From: an uncultured Collinsella sp. | GTDB lineage: Bacteria > Actinomycetota > Coriobacteriia > Coriobacteriales > Coriobacteriaceae | DNA length: 64,000 nucleotides | Assembly: GCA_934630375.1 (NCBI GenBank) | Contig: CAKTVQ010000003.1 | Location: 1 to 64,000, forward strand | Reading direction: 5' to 3' | Part shown: piece after piece, positions 53,356 to 63,531 of the stretch | How positions within the stretch are numbered: the first letter of the stretch is position 1 | Layout of the letters: every line of letters begins with the position of its first letter | Notes under the pieces: generated by a model | Seen by the model: only the letters and a program-made list of their open reading frames with translations | The model's database searches: none | Told to the model about the DNA's origin: nothing | Program-made: the position numbers and the translations under genes

Positions 53356-53949
53356 ATGCCTATCAACAAACGAGAGAGCCTGCTGTTCACCTTTATCATG
53401 TGCTTTTGCATGGTGCTTTGGATGAGCGTCTACAACGTTGCCCTGCAGCATGGGGCCATCAACGGCGAGGTTGTTGCCGCCGCGTGGCTCGGCTTCCCCG
53501 TTGCCTACGTTTTTGCCATGTGCTGCGACTGGTTTGTCGCCAGCCCGCTCGCCAAGGGTTTCGCCTTTAAATTCCTGGTCACGCCGGGCAAGAGCTCGCC
53601 GCTTGCCATGACGCTCGCCGTCAGCTCCTGCATGGTCGTTCCTATGGTCATCATCATGTCGCTCTACGGTGCGTGCGAGGGCCTGTTCCACATGCCCGGC
53701 GGCCCGCTCGCCAACCTGCAGCTGCTGCCGATGATGTGGCTCGTCAACATTCCGCGCAACTTTATCATGGCCCTGCCCTGGAACCTGCTGGTGGCCGGTC
53801 CGGTTGCTCGCTTTGTCTTCCGCCGCGCCTTCCCTATGGGCACGGTCTTTGCCGAGCCGCACATGGAGCTCGTGCACATGCCGGGCGCTCCCGTTGCCGA
53901 TGCCGTCAATGATGTTGCCGAGAGCATGGACGCCGAGCCCGCCTGCTAG
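53356..53949 (+). CDS. DUF2798 family membrane protein (tandem)
   Basis: This 197-residue protein has four membrane segments in two similar halves: LLFTFIMCFCMVLWMSVYNVAL with VAYVFAMCCDWFVASPLAKGFAF, then MTLAVSSCMVVPMVIIMSLYGAC with PRNFIMALPWNLLVAGPVARFVF. Each half is a DUF2798 unit. Function is unknown. The start at 53356 has AAAGGA upstream but at a long spacing of about 12 bases. It is preceded by a terminator-like hairpin that may control it. Confidence 0.75.
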   Translation: MPINKRESLLFTFIMCFCMVLWMSVYNVALQHGAINGEVVAAAWLGFPVAYVFAMCCDWFVASPLAKGFAFKFLVTPGKSSPLAMTLAVSSCMVVPMVIIMSLYGACEGLFHMPGGPLANLQLLPMMWLVNIPRNFIMALPWNLLVAGPVARFVFRRAFPMGTVFAEPHMELVHMPGAPVADAVNDVAESMDAEPAC

Positions 53950-54072
53950 ACAGCAGCTCAAAACCAAACCGCCAAACGGACCCGAGCAATTCCTTTTTTG
54001 TAGACGTTGTCGCGCGGCTACGGGCGGGAAAGGTCCCAACGGTTAACATATACTCCATATGGGTAAAGAGAC

Positions 54073-54100
54073 CAAAGCGCTGCCGCGGGGCGGCGCTTTG
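54073..54100. other. GC-rich hairpin in the clpC leader
   Basis: CAAAGCGCTGCC and GGCGGCGCTTTG pair with one mismatch. It lies 38 bp before the clpC start and has no T-run in the + direction. TATACT at 54049-54054 could be a -10. No CtsR box is seen. Confidence 0.4.
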
Positions 54101-54137
54101 CGTTTGAAAAAAACTAGCTCGTCTAAGAGGAACTAGC

Positions 54138-56780
54138 ATGTTAGACCGTTTTACCGATCGCGCGCGCAAGGTCATGTCCATGGCCAAGCAAGAGGCGCTC
54201 GATCTTCACTCAAATAAGGTGGGCACCGAGCACCTGCTGCTCGCGCTTGCCAAGGAGGACGAGGGCATTGCCGCCGAGGCACTGCGTTCGCTCGACATCT
54301 CCTACGATGACATCATGGATACTCTCAAAGAGGTCCAGACCACGGTTCCCGAGCCCAGCGAGGAGACCGAGGCGGCCAAGCTCGCCTTTACGCCGCTCGT
54401 CATTAGCGTGATGGAGCGTTCATTCCGCGTGGCGCGTGAGAACAACCAGACCTACGTGTCGACCGAGCACTTGCTGATCGGCATCGTCGAAGAGGGCAAC
54501 GGCATGGCCATGGACATCCTCATGCGCCTGGGTGTGTCGTCCGCCTCCATCAAAAAGGCTATCGAGAAACTCACCGCCAAGGACCAGGATAAGAAGCGTC
54601 CGCTCGCTGGCGCCGGTGCTGGTCGTCCCGGTACGGGCCTGCCGTTCTTTAGCGGCTCGGATACCTCCCAGCAAAAGGGGAGCGGTACCGATACACTTAA
54701 GCAGTTCGCGACCAACCTTACGCAGAAGGCGCGCGACGGCGAACTCGATCCGGTGATCGGCCGCGAAAAGGAAGTCCAGCGTATGATGGAAATTCTTTCG
54801 CGTCGCACCAAGAACAACCCGCTCATTCTGGGCGACCCCGGCGTGGGCAAGACGGCCATCGTCGAGGGTCTGGCCCAGCAGATTGCAGCCGGCAACGTGC
54901 CCGAGAACCTCATGAACCAGAATATCTGGACGCTCGACCTGCCGGGCCTCGTGGCGGGCGCCAAGTATCGCGGCGAGTTTGAGGAGCGCCTCAAGAACGT
55001 AATCCAGGAGGCAACCGAGGCCGACGACGTCATCCTGTTTATCGATGAGATGCACACCATCATCGGTGCCGGTTCCGCCGAGGGCTCCATCGACGCGAGC
55101 TCCATGCTCAAGCCGGTGCTCGCGCGCGGTGCTTTCCAGATTATCGGTGCCACCACGGCCGAGGAGTTCCGCAAGTACCTCACCAAGGACCCGGCCTTTG
55201 AGCGCCGCTTCCAGACCATCGATGTCGAGGAGCCGAGCGTCGAGGATACGGTCAAGATCCTGACCGCGCTCAAGCCGCGCTACGAGGAGCACCACCACGT
55301 GCGCTATACACAGGGTGCCATCGAGGCCGCCGCGAACCTCTCCAACCGCTACATCCAGGATCGCTTCCTGCCCGATAAGGCCATCGACCTCATTGACGAG
55401 GCCGGTGCCCGCGCTCGCATCGCCGCGAATCGCGCGCCCGAGCCGGTGCGCGAGGCCGAGCATCGCATCGAGGAGCTCAAGGCTGCCGCACAGGAGGCTA
55501 CCGAGAGCGACGATATGAATAAGGCCGCCGAGATCACCGAGCAGCAGAAGGCTGCCGAGATCGAACTCGCCGAGGCCAAGGCTGCCTGGACCGCCGAGCT
55601 CGACGCCAGCCCGCTCACCATCGATGTGAGTCAGATCGCCGATATCGTGTCCGTGACCTCGGGCGTGCCGGTGTCCTCGCTTACCGAGAGCGAGAGCCGT
55701 CGCCTGCTGCAGGCCGAAAGCGTGCTCAAGACGCGCATCATCGGTCAGGATGAGGCTGTCGAGGCCGTTGCCAAGGCCGTGCGCCGCAGCCGCTCACCGC
55801 TCAAGGATCCGCGTCGCCCCGGCGGCAGCTTTATCTTCCTGGGTCCCACCGGCACGGGCAAGACCGAGCTCGCCAAGACACTTGCCGAGTACCTCTTTGG
55901 CAGCAAGGACGCGCTCATCAGCTTTGACATGTCGGAGTTCGGCAGCGAGTTCGAGGTCTCCAAGCTCATCGGTAGCCCTCCGGGTTACGTCGGTCACGAC
56001 GAGGGCGGCCAGCTCACCAAGGCCGTTCGTCGCCACCCGTACTCGGTCGTGCTGTTCGACGAGATCGAGAAGGCGCACCCCGACATCTTCAACATTCTGT
56101 TGCAGGTGCTGGAGGAGGGCCGCCTGACCGATAGCCAGGGCAAGACGGTCGACTTCCGCAACACCGTGATCATCATGACGTCCAACGTGGGCGCCCGCGA
56201 GATCGCACAGGATGCGAGCGTTGGCTTTGGCACCACCGGCGAGCAGGGTCTTACCTCGAGCGAGATCCGCGGCCGCGCGATGGGCGAGCTCAAGCGCCTG
56301 TTCCGCCCCGAGCTGCTCAACCGCATCGACGACATCGTGGTGTTCCAGAAGCTTTCGGGTGAGAACCTGACCAAGATCGCGCACCTGCTGGTGGACGACC
56401 TGCGTCAGCGTTTGATTGCCAACGGCATGAATATCAAGCTCACCGATGCGGCCTATGACAAGATCGTGGCCGAGGGCACCGACCTCACCAACGGTGCGCG
56501 TCCGCTGCGCCGTGCTATTCAAAAGCTCATCGAGGACCCGCTGTCCGAGGAGCTTCTGGCCGGTGAGTGGGGCGAGGGCGATACCGTCCTGTGCGACGTG
56601 GCCGATGGCAAGTTTGTCTTTAGCCACGGCACGGGCGAGATCCCGGCACCGCGTCCGGCGGGCACGCTCGGTGGTGATACCGCCCCGGCGGCACCGCACA
56701 CTGGCAACGCTGCGCCCGTGAGCGGCGGCGTGACCTCGGGCCCCGGCGGCATGATGCAAGCCGGTTCCGGCGCGCTGTAG
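54138..56780 (+). CDS. clpC: ATP-dependent Clp protease ATPase subunit ClpC
   Basis: This 880-residue unfoldase has two N-terminal Clp_N repeats (about residues 1-150), AAA+ domain 1 with [13 protein letters not shown] and the Walker B LFIDEMHT, a short coiled middle domain (about 420-475, ClpC type rather than the long ClpB type), AAA+ domain 2 with [13 protein letters not shown] and DEIEKAH, and a C-terminal Gly/Pro/Ala-rich tail. The ClpP-binding loop should be in the second half of AAA2, but I cannot pin it down. ClpC feeds unfolded proteins to ClpP. AGAGGAA precedes the ATG. No ctsR or mcsAB lies beside it, unlike in Bacillus. Confidence 0.93.
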   Translation: MLDRFTDRARKVMSMAKQEALDLHSNKVGTEHLLLALAKEDEGIAAEALRSLDISYDDIMDTLKEVQTTVPEPSEETEAAKLAFTPLVISVMERSFRVARENNQTYVSTEHLLIGIVEEGNGMAMDILMRLGVSSASIKKAIEKLTAKDQDKKRPLAGAGAGRPGTGLPFFSGSDTSQQKGSGTDTLKQFATNLTQKARDGELDPVIGREKEVQRMMEILSRRTKNNPLILGDPGVGKTAIVEGLAQQIAAGNVPENLMNQNIWTLDLPGLVAGAKYRGEFEERLKNVIQEATEADDVILFIDEMHTIIGAGSAEGSIDASSMLKPVLARGAFQIIGATTAEEFRKYLTKDPAFERRFQTIDVEEPSVEDTVKILTALKPRYEEHHHVRYTQGAIEAAANLSNRYIQDRFLPDKAIDLIDEAGARARIAANRAPEPVREAEHRIEELKAAAQEATESDDMNKAAEITEQQKAAEIELAEAKAAWTAELDASPLTIDVSQIADIVSVTSGVPVSSLTESESRRLLQAESVLKTRIIGQDEAVEAVAKAVRRSRSPLKDPRRPGGSFIFLGPTGTGKTELAKTLAEYLFGSKDALISFDMSEFGSEFEVSKLIGSPPGYVGHDEGGQLTKAVRRHPYSVVLFDEIEKAHPDIFNILLQVLEEGRLTDSQGKTVDFRNTVIIMTSNVGAREIAQDASVGFGTTGEQGLTSSEIRGRAMGELKRLFRPELLNRIDDIVVFQKLSGENLTKIAHLLVDDLRQRLIANGMNIKLTDAAYDKIVAEGTDLTNGARPLRRAIQKLIEDPLSEELLAGEWGEGDTVLCDVADGKFVFSHGTGEIPAPRPAGTLGGDTAPAAPHTGNAAPVSGGVTSGPGGMMQAGSGAL

Positions 56781-57105
56781 GGCGTAACAAAACCTTGTGT
56801 CCACGAGGGCGTTCCAAAGGAGCGCCCTTTTTCTGTTGGAAAGGCCCCTTCGTTCAAAGTGGATCTCATTAAACACATCAATGGCGTATGCATAAACGTT
56901 GATCAAGCGTTGAGGTTGGTTGAAGGGTCCAATGTCCCTTCGGCGCGGCCCGTCTAACCTGCTTTATCTTAATAAAGTGGCGTCTCCCCGCCGTTAGCCG
57001 ATGATGCAAGGGCGCTCGGCGTTTTCGACTGGTTTATGCACGCAAAGTCTGGGAATATACAAGTCGCATGTCTTACTGTCTAACCAGTTGCGCCAAGGAG
57101 GCACC
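56781..57105. other. intergenic region clpC to pepD
   Basis: Contains the clpC terminator and a short hairpin GAAGGG/CCCTTC at 56922-56941. No gene is seen. The start region of pepD probably carries its promoter, but no clear -35/-10 pair was found. Confidence 0.5.
56806..56832 (+). terminator. terminator of clpC
   Basis: AGGGCGTTCC, loop AAA, GGAGCGCCCT, TTTT. Confidence 0.9.
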
Positions 57106-58563
57106 ATGGACTACAAGATTACCGGCTACGAGCCCGCCCAGCTGTTCCATTTCTTTGAGGAGGTCAGCGCGATCCCCCGTGGGTCTGGCAACGAGAAGGG
57201 CATCAGCGATTTCTTGGTTGCGTTTGCCAAGGAGCGCGGCCTCGATGTGTACCAGGACGAGGTCTACAACGTCATCATTCGCAAGCCCGCTTCTGCCGGC
57301 GCCGAGAATGCCCCGACCGTGATGCTGCAGGGCCACATCGACATGGTGTGCGACAAGCTGGGCTCTGTTGAGCACGACTTTACGACCGATGGTATCGACC
57401 TGGTCGTCAAGGACGGCGTCCTCACCGCTAACGGCACCACCCTGGGCGCCGACAACGGCATTGCTGTCGCTCTGATGCTTACTGTGCTCAACGACGATTC
57501 GATTGCTCACCCCGCCCTCGAGTGCGTATTCACCACCGACGAGGAGACTGGCCTGGTCGGCGCCGAGACGCTCGACAAGTCCCAGATCAGCGCCCGCACC
57601 ATGATTAACCTTGACTCTGAGGAAGAGGGCGTTGCCACCGTCAGCTGCGCCGGCGGCGTCGTCGTTACCTACACTTGCCCCATCGTGCGAGAGCACAAGA
57701 CCGGCAGCACCCTTACGCTCGACATCTCTGGCCTGCTGGGCGGTCACTCCGGCTCCGACATCAACCTGGAGCGCGGCAATGGCAACCTCATCATGGCCCG
57801 TATCATCGACCGCCTGATGGTCGCCGGCGAGCCCGCCATCGTCAGCTTTAACGGCGGCACCAAGGACAACGCCATCAACCGTGAGTGCAAGGCTGTTCTG
57901 GCCTACGCCGACCACGCTGCCGCCGAGGCCGCGGCCGAGATCGCAAAGGGCATCATCGCCGACGTCACTGCCGAGCTCGAAGTCTTCGACCCCGGCTTTA
58001 CCTGCACCGTCGAGATTGCCGACGACGCCGAGGTCGAGGCCATGGACCAGAAGTCCGCACTTGCCCTCATTCGCGCTCTGCGTCTTGCCCCTAACGGCGT
58101 GATTCGCCGCAACGTCGCCACCGACGGCTCCGTCGAGGTTTCCTCCAACATCGGTGTGGTCGCCACTTCTGACGACGAGGTCAAGATCATGCTGTCCCCG
58201 CGCTCCTCGATCACCTCGCTGCAGAACGAGTTCAAGGACCGCCTCCAGACGCTGGCCGATGTCTTGGGCTTCGACGCCAAGTTTGAGTTCGAGTATCCCG
58301 GCTGGAGTTATGCCGAGCATTCGCCGGTCCGCGACGTCTTTATCGAGAGCTATCGCGAGCTCTTTGGCTCCGAGCTGCGCATTGAGTCCATTCACGCCGG
58401 CCTTGAGTGCGGCCTGTTTGCCGAGGCCCTGCACGGCCTGGACGCCATCGCCGTGGGCCCGACGCTCTCCGATGTCCACACCCCGGACGAGAGCATGGAG
58501 CTCGCTTCTGCCGAGCGCTTCTACGAGCTGCTCATCGACGTCCTCAAGCGCCTCGCTGCGTAA
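57106..58563 (+). CDS. pepD: aminoacyl-histidine dipeptidase PepD
   Basis: PepD (M20C) cleaves unspecific dipeptides such as carnosine-type Xaa-His. The 485-residue protein has the metal-ligand motifs MLQGHIDMVCDK, TLGADNGIAVAL and FTTDEETGLVGA, then the dimerisation domain starting LGGHSGSDINLERGN. Length fits the family. AAGGAGG lies six bases before ATG 57106. The longer frame to 57001 has no binding site. A terminator follows. Confidence 0.93.
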   Translation: MDYKITGYEPAQLFHFFEEVSAIPRGSGNEKGISDFLVAFAKERGLDVYQDEVYNVIIRKPASAGAENAPTVMLQGHIDMVCDKLGSVEHDFTTDGIDLVVKDGVLTANGTTLGADNGIAVALMLTVLNDDSIAHPALECVFTTDEETGLVGAETLDKSQISARTMINLDSEEEGVATVSCAGGVVVTYTCPIVREHKTGSTLTLDISGLLGGHSGSDINLERGNGNLIMARIIDRLMVAGEPAIVSFNGGTKDNAINRECKAVLAYADHAAAEAAAEIAKGIIADVTAELEVFDPGFTCTVEIADDAEVEAMDQKSALALIRALRLAPNGVIRRNVATDGSVEVSSNIGVVATSDDEVKIMLSPRSSITSLQNEFKDRLQTLADVLGFDAKFEFEYPGWSYAEHSPVRDVFIESYRELFGSELRIESIHAGLECGLFAEALHGLDAIAVGPTLSDVHTPDESMELASAERFYELLIDVLKRLAA

Positions 58564-58605
58564 AGGTCGCCTTGGTTAAGCCACTCTAAAACGGCTGGCT
58601 ATGAA

Positions 58606-58640
58606 AACGGCCGCCTGGCGTAATGCCGGGCGGCCGTTAT
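58606..58640. terminator. terminator between pepD and mntP
   Basis: AACGGCCGCC pairs with GGCGGCCGTT around a 13-nt loop. It lies between convergent genes and may serve both. Confidence 0.75.
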
Positions 58641-58643
58641 TCG

Positions 58644-59222
58644 TTACAGTGCGAGGATCCCAAGGTGCTCAAGCAAGATCTTAAGCCCGATGAGGACGAG
58701 CACGATGCCGCCTACGATGGTGGCAGGTTTTTCGTAGCGCGCGCCAAAGGTGTGGCCGATCGCTACGCCGGCGACAGAGAAGATAAACGTTGTGACGCCG
58801 ATAAGCGATACAGCGGGAACGATGTCAACCGAGAGCGCCGCAAATGAGATGCCTACGGCTAGGGCGTCGATTGAGGTGGCGATGGCGAGGATCAGGTATT
58901 CGCCCAGGTCAATCTTTTCGGCATCCTTGCCGTCGCCTTCATCCTCGTCCTCGGTAAAGGCCTCCCACAGCATTTTGCCGCCGATGAAGGCCAAAAGGAT
59001 AAAGGCGATCCAATGGTCGATGGGTCCGATGATGCCCATGAATTGACTGCCGAGCGCCCATCCGATTACGGGCATGCCGGCCTGAAAGCCGCCAAAGAAC
59101 AGGCCGAGCACTACGGCGACTTTAAGGTTGATTTTCTTCATGCCAAGGCCCTTGCAGATGGATACGGCAAAAGCGTCCATCGAAAGGCCAACGGCGAGCA
59201 GCACGAGCTCTGCGAGTCCCAT
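58644..59222 (-). CDS. mntP: manganese efflux pump MntP
   Basis: MntP exports manganese. The 192-residue protein has six membrane segments in two related halves, with the metal motifs VGLSMDAFAVSICKG in the first and AIATSIDALAVGISFA in the second. An acidic loop (FTEDEDEGDGKDAEK) lies between. ATG 59222 has GGGAG at eight bases upstream on the minus strand. A yybP-ykoY type manganese riboswitch precedes it, which confirms the metal. Confidence 0.93.
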   Translation of the reverse strand: MGLAELVLLAVGLSMDAFAVSICKGLGMKKINLKVAVVLGLFFGGFQAGMPVIGWALGSQFMGIIGPIDHWIAFILLAFIGGKMLWEAFTEDEDEGDGKDAEKIDLGEYLILAIATSIDALAVGISFAALSVDIVPAVSLIGVTTFIFSVAGVAIGHTFGARYEKPATIVGGIVLVLIGLKILLEHLGILAL

Positions 59223-59273
59223 AGTCTGACTCCCTCTCTGCGGGCGGGCCCGCGTGTACCTCTTGGAGGAGCA

Positions 59274-59415
59274 ACAAAAAAGACCCGTGGCGTACGCGTT
59301 GCGCGCACAGCCACGAGTCTCGTTCATTAAGGCAAGCCAGGCCGCATCGGCCAGTGTGTTGACTTGCCGCGCCACCGGAGGCGAACCCGATCACGCGACT
59401 ACTCCCTCATTTATG
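59274..59415 (-). promoter_or_regulatory. yybP-ykoY manganese riboswitch with terminator
   Basis: On the minus strand GGGAGTAGTCG (59400 region), AAGTCAACAC, GGCTTGCC and TGAACGAGACTC reproduce the yybP-ykoY aptamer. Its 3' strand, AGACTCGTGGC, can instead pair with GCCACGGGTCT followed by TTTTTT, forming a terminator at 59274-59321. Manganese would favour the aptamer and turn mntP on. Confidence 0.88.
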
Positions 59416-59569
59416 CGAATCCCGATGCTACCACATAAGCAGCTCATTTGGATTGGGGCTCTCAGCTGTGTTCGCTCATTCTGTAAGCATCGGATTTTGC
59501 GGGCGTCACAGGGGCAAACCGTGAGAAACTTATTGACGTTTATGGAGCGTATACGATGGGAGCGATGCC

Positions 59570-60637
59570 TTGGATAAGAACGAGCTGCAAAAGCGTATGG
59601 AACAGGCTATTCGCCTGACTGCCCCCGGTCAGCCGATTCGCACCGCCCTCGACATGATCATTGCCGGTCACCTGGGCGCCCTTATCTGCGTCGGCGACAC
59701 CGAAAACGTGCTCGCTGCCGGTAACGACGGCTTCCCGCTCAACATTTCGTTTACCTCGAACCGTCTGTTCGAGCTCTCCAAGATGGACGGTGCCATCGTC
59801 ATCGACGGCGACCTCACCCAGATCCTGCGCGCCAACTTCCACCTCAATCCCGATCCCTCGCTTGCCACGAGCGAGACGGGCATGCGTCACCGCACCGCCG
59901 CTCGCATGTCGGTGCTCACCGACGCCATCGTGATCTCGGTTTCGGCTCGTCGCGCCGTCGTCAATGTGTACGTCCACGGCAAGAGTTACGAGATCCAGCC
60001 CGTCACCACCATCATGAGCTCGGTCAACCAGCTCGTCGCCACGCTTCAGACCACCCGTCAGTCGCTCGACCGCTCCTTGCTGCGCCTGACGGCCCTTGAG
60101 CTCGACGACTACGTTACGCTCGCCGACATCACCGGCATCTTCTCGAGCTTCGAGATCATGCAGCAGGCAAAGACCGAGCTTAAGGATTGCATTGTCAAGC
60201 TGGGTAACCAGGGCAAGCTCGTGCAGATGCAGCTCGAGCAGCTCGCGGGCTCCAGCATGGATACCGAATACGACTTGATGATCCGCGACTACGCAAGCGA
60301 TTCCTCTGAGGCCAACGCCGAGAAGATTCGCGCCGAGCTCGCTCGCATGACGCCTAAGGACCTGTCCGACCCGCAGCATGTGGCGGCGGTTCTGGGTTAC
60401 GACGACCTGGACGAGGACTCCGTCATGACACCGCTGGGCCTGCGCACGCTTTCGCGCGTGTCCGTCGTGCGCGACGGCGTGGCCGAGAAGATCGTCGACG
60501 AGTATGGCTCGCTGCAGGAGCTCATGGACGACATCAGCGAGGATCCGGAGCGCTTGGGCGACTTTGGCGTTAACAACCCTGCCATTCTTGCGGACTCCCT
60601 GTACCGCATGAAGGGCACCAAACAGGGGAACGCATAA
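59570..60637 (+). CDS. disA: DNA integrity scanning protein / diadenylate cyclase DisA
   Basis: DisA makes cyclic di-AMP and scans DNA for branched structures. The 355-residue protein has the N-terminal DAC domain with DGA at residues 73-75 and RHRTA at 106-110 (catalytic motifs), a helical linker, and a C-terminal helix-hairpin-helix domain. Start is TTG 59570, because GGGAG lies just upstream and the coding region continues to the DAC start; no ATG alternative fits. It overlaps ispD by one base; radA, its usual neighbour, is not seen. Confidence 0.94.
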   Translation: MDKNELQKRMEQAIRLTAPGQPIRTALDMIIAGHLGALICVGDTENVLAAGNDGFPLNISFTSNRLFELSKMDGAIVIDGDLTQILRANFHLNPDPSLATSETGMRHRTAARMSVLTDAIVISVSARRAVVNVYVHGKSYEIQPVTTIMSSVNQLVATLQTTRQSLDRSLLRLTALELDDYVTLADITGIFSSFEIMQQAKTELKDCIVKLGNQGKLVQMQLEQLAGSSMDTEYDLMIRDYASDSSEANAEKIRAELARMTPKDLSDPQHVAAVLGYDDLDEDSVMTPLGLRTLSRVSVVRDGVAEKIVDEYGSLQELMDDISEDPERLGDFGVNNPAILADSLYRMKGTKQGNA

Positions 60638-61365
60638 TGGCGCCCGTATGCGCCGTGGTCGTTGCCGGTGGCAGCGGCCAGCGCTTTGGTAACCCCGGTG
60701 GCAAGCAGCTCGTCAATGTGGCGGGCCGTCCGCTTATGAGCTGGTCCATCCGCGCGTTTGACCGTAGCGATAAGGTCGGCCACATCGTCGTGGTTTGCCC
60801 TGCCGAGCGTCGTGCCGAGATGCGCCGCCTGGCCATCGACCCGTTTGACTATGACACGCCCATCAGCTTTGCCGATGCCGGCGATACCCGTCAGGATTCT
60901 ACCCGTGCCGGCGTGCATGCGGTTCCGGCGGGCTTTGAATACGTCGCCATTCACGATGGCGCTCGTCCGCTCATTACGACCGAAGCCATCGACCACGCTA
61001 TCGACGTGCTCGTGAGCGACCGCTCGCTCGACGGTGTCGTGTGCGGCCAGCCCGCGATCGACACGCTCAAGATCGTTGACGGCGACAATATCGTCGAGAC
61101 TCCGCCGCGTGAGCTCTACTGGGCAGCGCAGACGCCGCAGATCTTTAGCGTCGACGCCATGAAGCGCGCCCATGCTGCGGCGATTGCCGAGGGCTTTATC
61201 GGCACCGATGATTCGTCGCTGGTCGAGCGCATGGGCGGACGCGTCCGCTGCGTCCAGAGCCCGCGCGACAACCTTAAGGTTACGGTGCCCGAGGACCTGC
61301 GTCCCGTAACCGCGATTCTGCTCGGTCGTATGGCCGAGGGAGAGGACCTTCCCCATGTTCAGTAA
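60637..61365 (+). CDS. ispD: 2-C-methyl-D-erythritol 4-phosphate cytidylyltransferase
   Basis: IspD makes CDP-methylerythritol in the isoprenoid route. The 242-residue protein begins with VVVAGGSGQRFG (glycine-rich CTP loop), followed by KQLVNVAGRPLM, AIHDGARPLIT and WAAQTPQIF. Its ATG shares one base with the disA stop and its end overlaps ispF by 11 bp, so the three genes form one tight operon. Confidence 0.96.
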   Translation: MAPVCAVVVAGGSGQRFGNPGGKQLVNVAGRPLMSWSIRAFDRSDKVGHIVVVCPAERRAEMRRLAIDPFDYDTPISFADAGDTRQDSTRAGVHAVPAGFEYVAIHDGARPLITTEAIDHAIDVLVSDRSLDGVVCGQPAIDTLKIVDGDNIVETPPRELYWAAQTPQIFSVDAMKRAHAAAIAEGFIGTDDSSLVERMGGRVRCVQSPRDNLKVTVPEDLRPVTAILLGRMAEGEDLPHVQ

Positions 61366-61849
61366 CCTGCGCATTGGCCATGGCTACGACGTCCACCGTC
61401 TGGTGGAGGGGCGTCGATGTATCATCGGCGGGGTCGACATTCCCTACGAGCGCGGTCTGCTGGGCCACTCGGATGCCGATGTGCTTGCGCACGCCTTGGC
61501 CGACGCCATTCTGGGCGCCTGCCGCGGGGGAGACATCGGCAAGCTATTCCCCGACACCGATCCCGCCTACGAGGGTGCCGATTCGATGGTATTGCTCGCT
61601 CGCGTGATGGACTATGCGCGCGAGCTGGGCTTCGAGTTTGTCGATGCCGATTGCACCATTGCCTGTCAGCAACCCAAGATCACCCCGCACCGCGATGCCA
61701 TGCGCGCCAACCTTGCCCATGCCCTGGGCGTTGACGTCGAAAACGTGGGCGTCGCCGCCACTACGACCGAAAAGCTCGGTTGGGAAGGCCAGGGCGAGGG
61801 AATCGGCGCCTGGGCCGTCTGCCTGCTACAGAAAACTGTTAAGGAGTAA
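61355..61849 (+). CDS. ispF: 2-C-methyl-D-erythritol 2,4-cyclodiphosphate synthase
   Basis: IspF closes the cyclodiphosphate ring. The 164-residue protein has the zinc ligands in GHGYDVHRL and LLGHSDADVLAHALADA, DIGKLFPDTDPAYEGADS, and NVGVAATTTEKLGWEGQGEGI. Length is normal. Its first 11 bp lie inside ispD. cysS follows after three bases. Confidence 0.97.
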   Translation: MFSNLRIGHGYDVHRLVEGRRCIIGGVDIPYERGLLGHSDADVLAHALADAILGACRGGDIGKLFPDTDPAYEGADSMVLLARVMDYARELGFEFVDADCTIACQQPKITPHRDAMRANLAHALGVDVENVGVAATTTEKLGWEGQGEGIGAWAVCLLQKTVKE

Positions 61850-61852
61850 CGA

Positions 61853-63319
61853 ATGCGTATCTACAACAGCGCTACCCATAAAAAGGAAGAGTTCCAGCCC
61901 ATCGAGTCCGGCAAGGTCCGCATGTACGTGTGCGGCCCCACGGTCTACGACAACATCCACATCGGCAATGCCCGCACGTTCATCAGCTTTGACGTGATTC
62001 GTCGCTGGCTCATCGCGAGCGGCTACGAGGTCACGTTCGCCCAGAACCTCACCGATGTCGATGACAAGATCATCAAGCGCGCCAACGAGCAGGGCCGCAC
62101 GGCCGCCGAGGTCGCGACGGAGTTCTCGGACAAGTTCATCGGCGTCATGCGCGCCGCCAACGTGCTCGATCCCGATGTGCGCCCCCGCGCCACCAAGGAG
62201 ATCGGCCCCATGATCGCCATGATCAAGACGCTTATCGAGCAGGGCCACGCTTACGCAGCCGATAACGGCGATGTGTACTTTGCCGTGCGCAGCGATCCCA
62301 ACTACGGCCAAGTCTCGGGCCGCAATATCGATGACCTCATGGTGGGTGCGCGCATCGAGGAGAACGAGGACAAGAACGACCCGCTCGACTTTGCCCTGTG
62401 GAAGGCCGCCAAGCCCGGCGAGCCCAGCTGGCCGAGCCCCTGGGGCGAGGGCCGTCCCGGTTGGCACACCGAGTGCGCCGCCATGGTGCATCGCTACTTG
62501 GGCACTCCGATCGACATTCACGGCGGCGGCTCCGACCTTGCCTTCCCGCATCACGAGAACGAGTGCGCCCAGGCCACCTGCGCCTGGCACCAGGGCTTCT
62601 CCAACACCTGGATGCACACGGGCATGCTGCTAGTAGACGGCGAGAAGATGTCCAAGTCGCTCGGCAACTTCTTTACGCTGGCCGAGGTCCTCGAGCAGCA
62701 CTCCGCTGCCGCCCTGCGCCTGCTGATGCTGCAGACGAGCTATCGCTCGCCGCTCGACTTTTCCTGGGAGCGCCTGGAGGGTGCCGAGAACTCGCTCACG
62801 CGTATCGCCGGTACGGTCGAGAACCTGCGCTGGGCCGCGAACCATGCGACGGCCGATGCCGATGAGGCAGCATCCGAGGCGTTTGCCGCCAAGGCCGCCG
62901 AGACCCGTGCCACCTTTAAGGAGTGCATGGACGACGACTTTAACACCGCTGGTGCCATGGGTGCCGTCTTTGGCTTTGTGACCGAGTGCAACCAGTACCT
63001 GGAGCAGGCGGGCGACGCTGCCGACAAGGCCGCCGCGCTTGCCGCCGCCGACACGCTGGCCGAGTTGCTCGATACGTTTGGCGTCGAGCTTCCCGAGCCC
63101 AAGGTCGAGCTGCCGTTGGGCCTGCTGGGCGTTGCCGCCGGCCTGGTCGCCTACACGGGCGACGACGTGGACGAGGCGGCTTCCAAGATTCTCGAGGCCC
63201 GCGCCGAGGCCCGTGCCGCCAAGAACTGGGATCTGGCCGACGCCATCCGCGACCAGCTCAAGGACCTGGGCCTCACCATTGAGGATACGGCCGCTGGCAC
63301 CCGTATCAAATCCCTCTAA
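61853..63319 (+). CDS. cysS: cysteinyl-tRNA synthetase
   Basis: CysRS charges tRNA-Cys. The 488-residue class-I enzyme has the first zinc Cys and HIGH-type motif in CGPTVYDNIHIGNART, further zinc ligands GWHTECAAM and FPHHENECAQ, and the KMSKSLGNF loop. The order ispD-ispF-cysS-rlmB is widespread in Gram-positives. TTAAGGAG precedes the ATG. A pair of unusual hairpins follows the stop. Confidence 0.97.
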   Translation: MRIYNSATHKKEEFQPIESGKVRMYVCGPTVYDNIHIGNARTFISFDVIRRWLIASGYEVTFAQNLTDVDDKIIKRANEQGRTAAEVATEFSDKFIGVMRAANVLDPDVRPRATKEIGPMIAMIKTLIEQGHAYAADNGDVYFAVRSDPNYGQVSGRNIDDLMVGARIEENEDKNDPLDFALWKAAKPGEPSWPSPWGEGRPGWHTECAAMVHRYLGTPIDIHGGGSDLAFPHHENECAQATCAWHQGFSNTWMHTGMLLVDGEKMSKSLGNFFTLAEVLEQHSAAALRLLMLQTSYRSPLDFSWERLEGAENSLTRIAGTVENLRWAANHATADADEAASEAFAAKAAETRATFKECMDDDFNTAGAMGAVFGFVTECNQYLEQAGDAADKAAALAAADTLAELLDTFGVELPEPKVELPLGLLGVAAGLVAYTGDDVDEAASKILEARAEARAAKNWDLADAIRDQLKDLGLTIEDTAAGTRIKSL

Positions 63320-63325
63320 TCCCCG

Positions 63326-63427
63326 CGGGTTTCCCAAGCACCCGACCTTGCCGTTCAAGCCGTCGCTCGCGTACTCAAGTACGCGTCGCTCCTCTTTCAC
63401 GGCAATCTCGGGCACTTGGAAAACCCG
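63326..63427. repeat. complex hairpin 1 between cysS and rlmB
   Basis: GGGTTT/AAACCC, CCAAG/CTTGG, CCCGA/TCGGG and TTGCCG/CGGCAA stack in order, separated by two-base internal loops, and a GCGTACT/AGTACGC hairpin caps the top. No T-run follows. Confidence 0.8.
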
Positions 63428-63430
63428 TAC

Positions 63431-63531
63431 CGACCGCCCGAGCCACGGCACCTTGCCTTTCAATCGTCGGGCATGACCTCAAGGTCTATGCCCTTCCCTT
63501 TCAAGGCAATCTGCCGCACCTCGGGCGGTCG
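63431..63531. repeat. complex hairpin 2 between cysS and rlmB
   Basis: CGACCGCCCGAG pairs perfectly with CTCGGGCGGTCG; GGCA/TGCC and TTGCCTT/AAGGCAA stack inside, and GGGCAT/ATGCCC and ACCT/AGGT cap it. The TTGCC/GGCAA block with CC/TC mismatch is shared with hairpin 1. Confidence 0.8.

Noticed and set aside
54001..54137. CtsR or HrcA operator before clpC
   Set aside because: No tandem GGTCAAA heptads or CIRCE sequence could be found.
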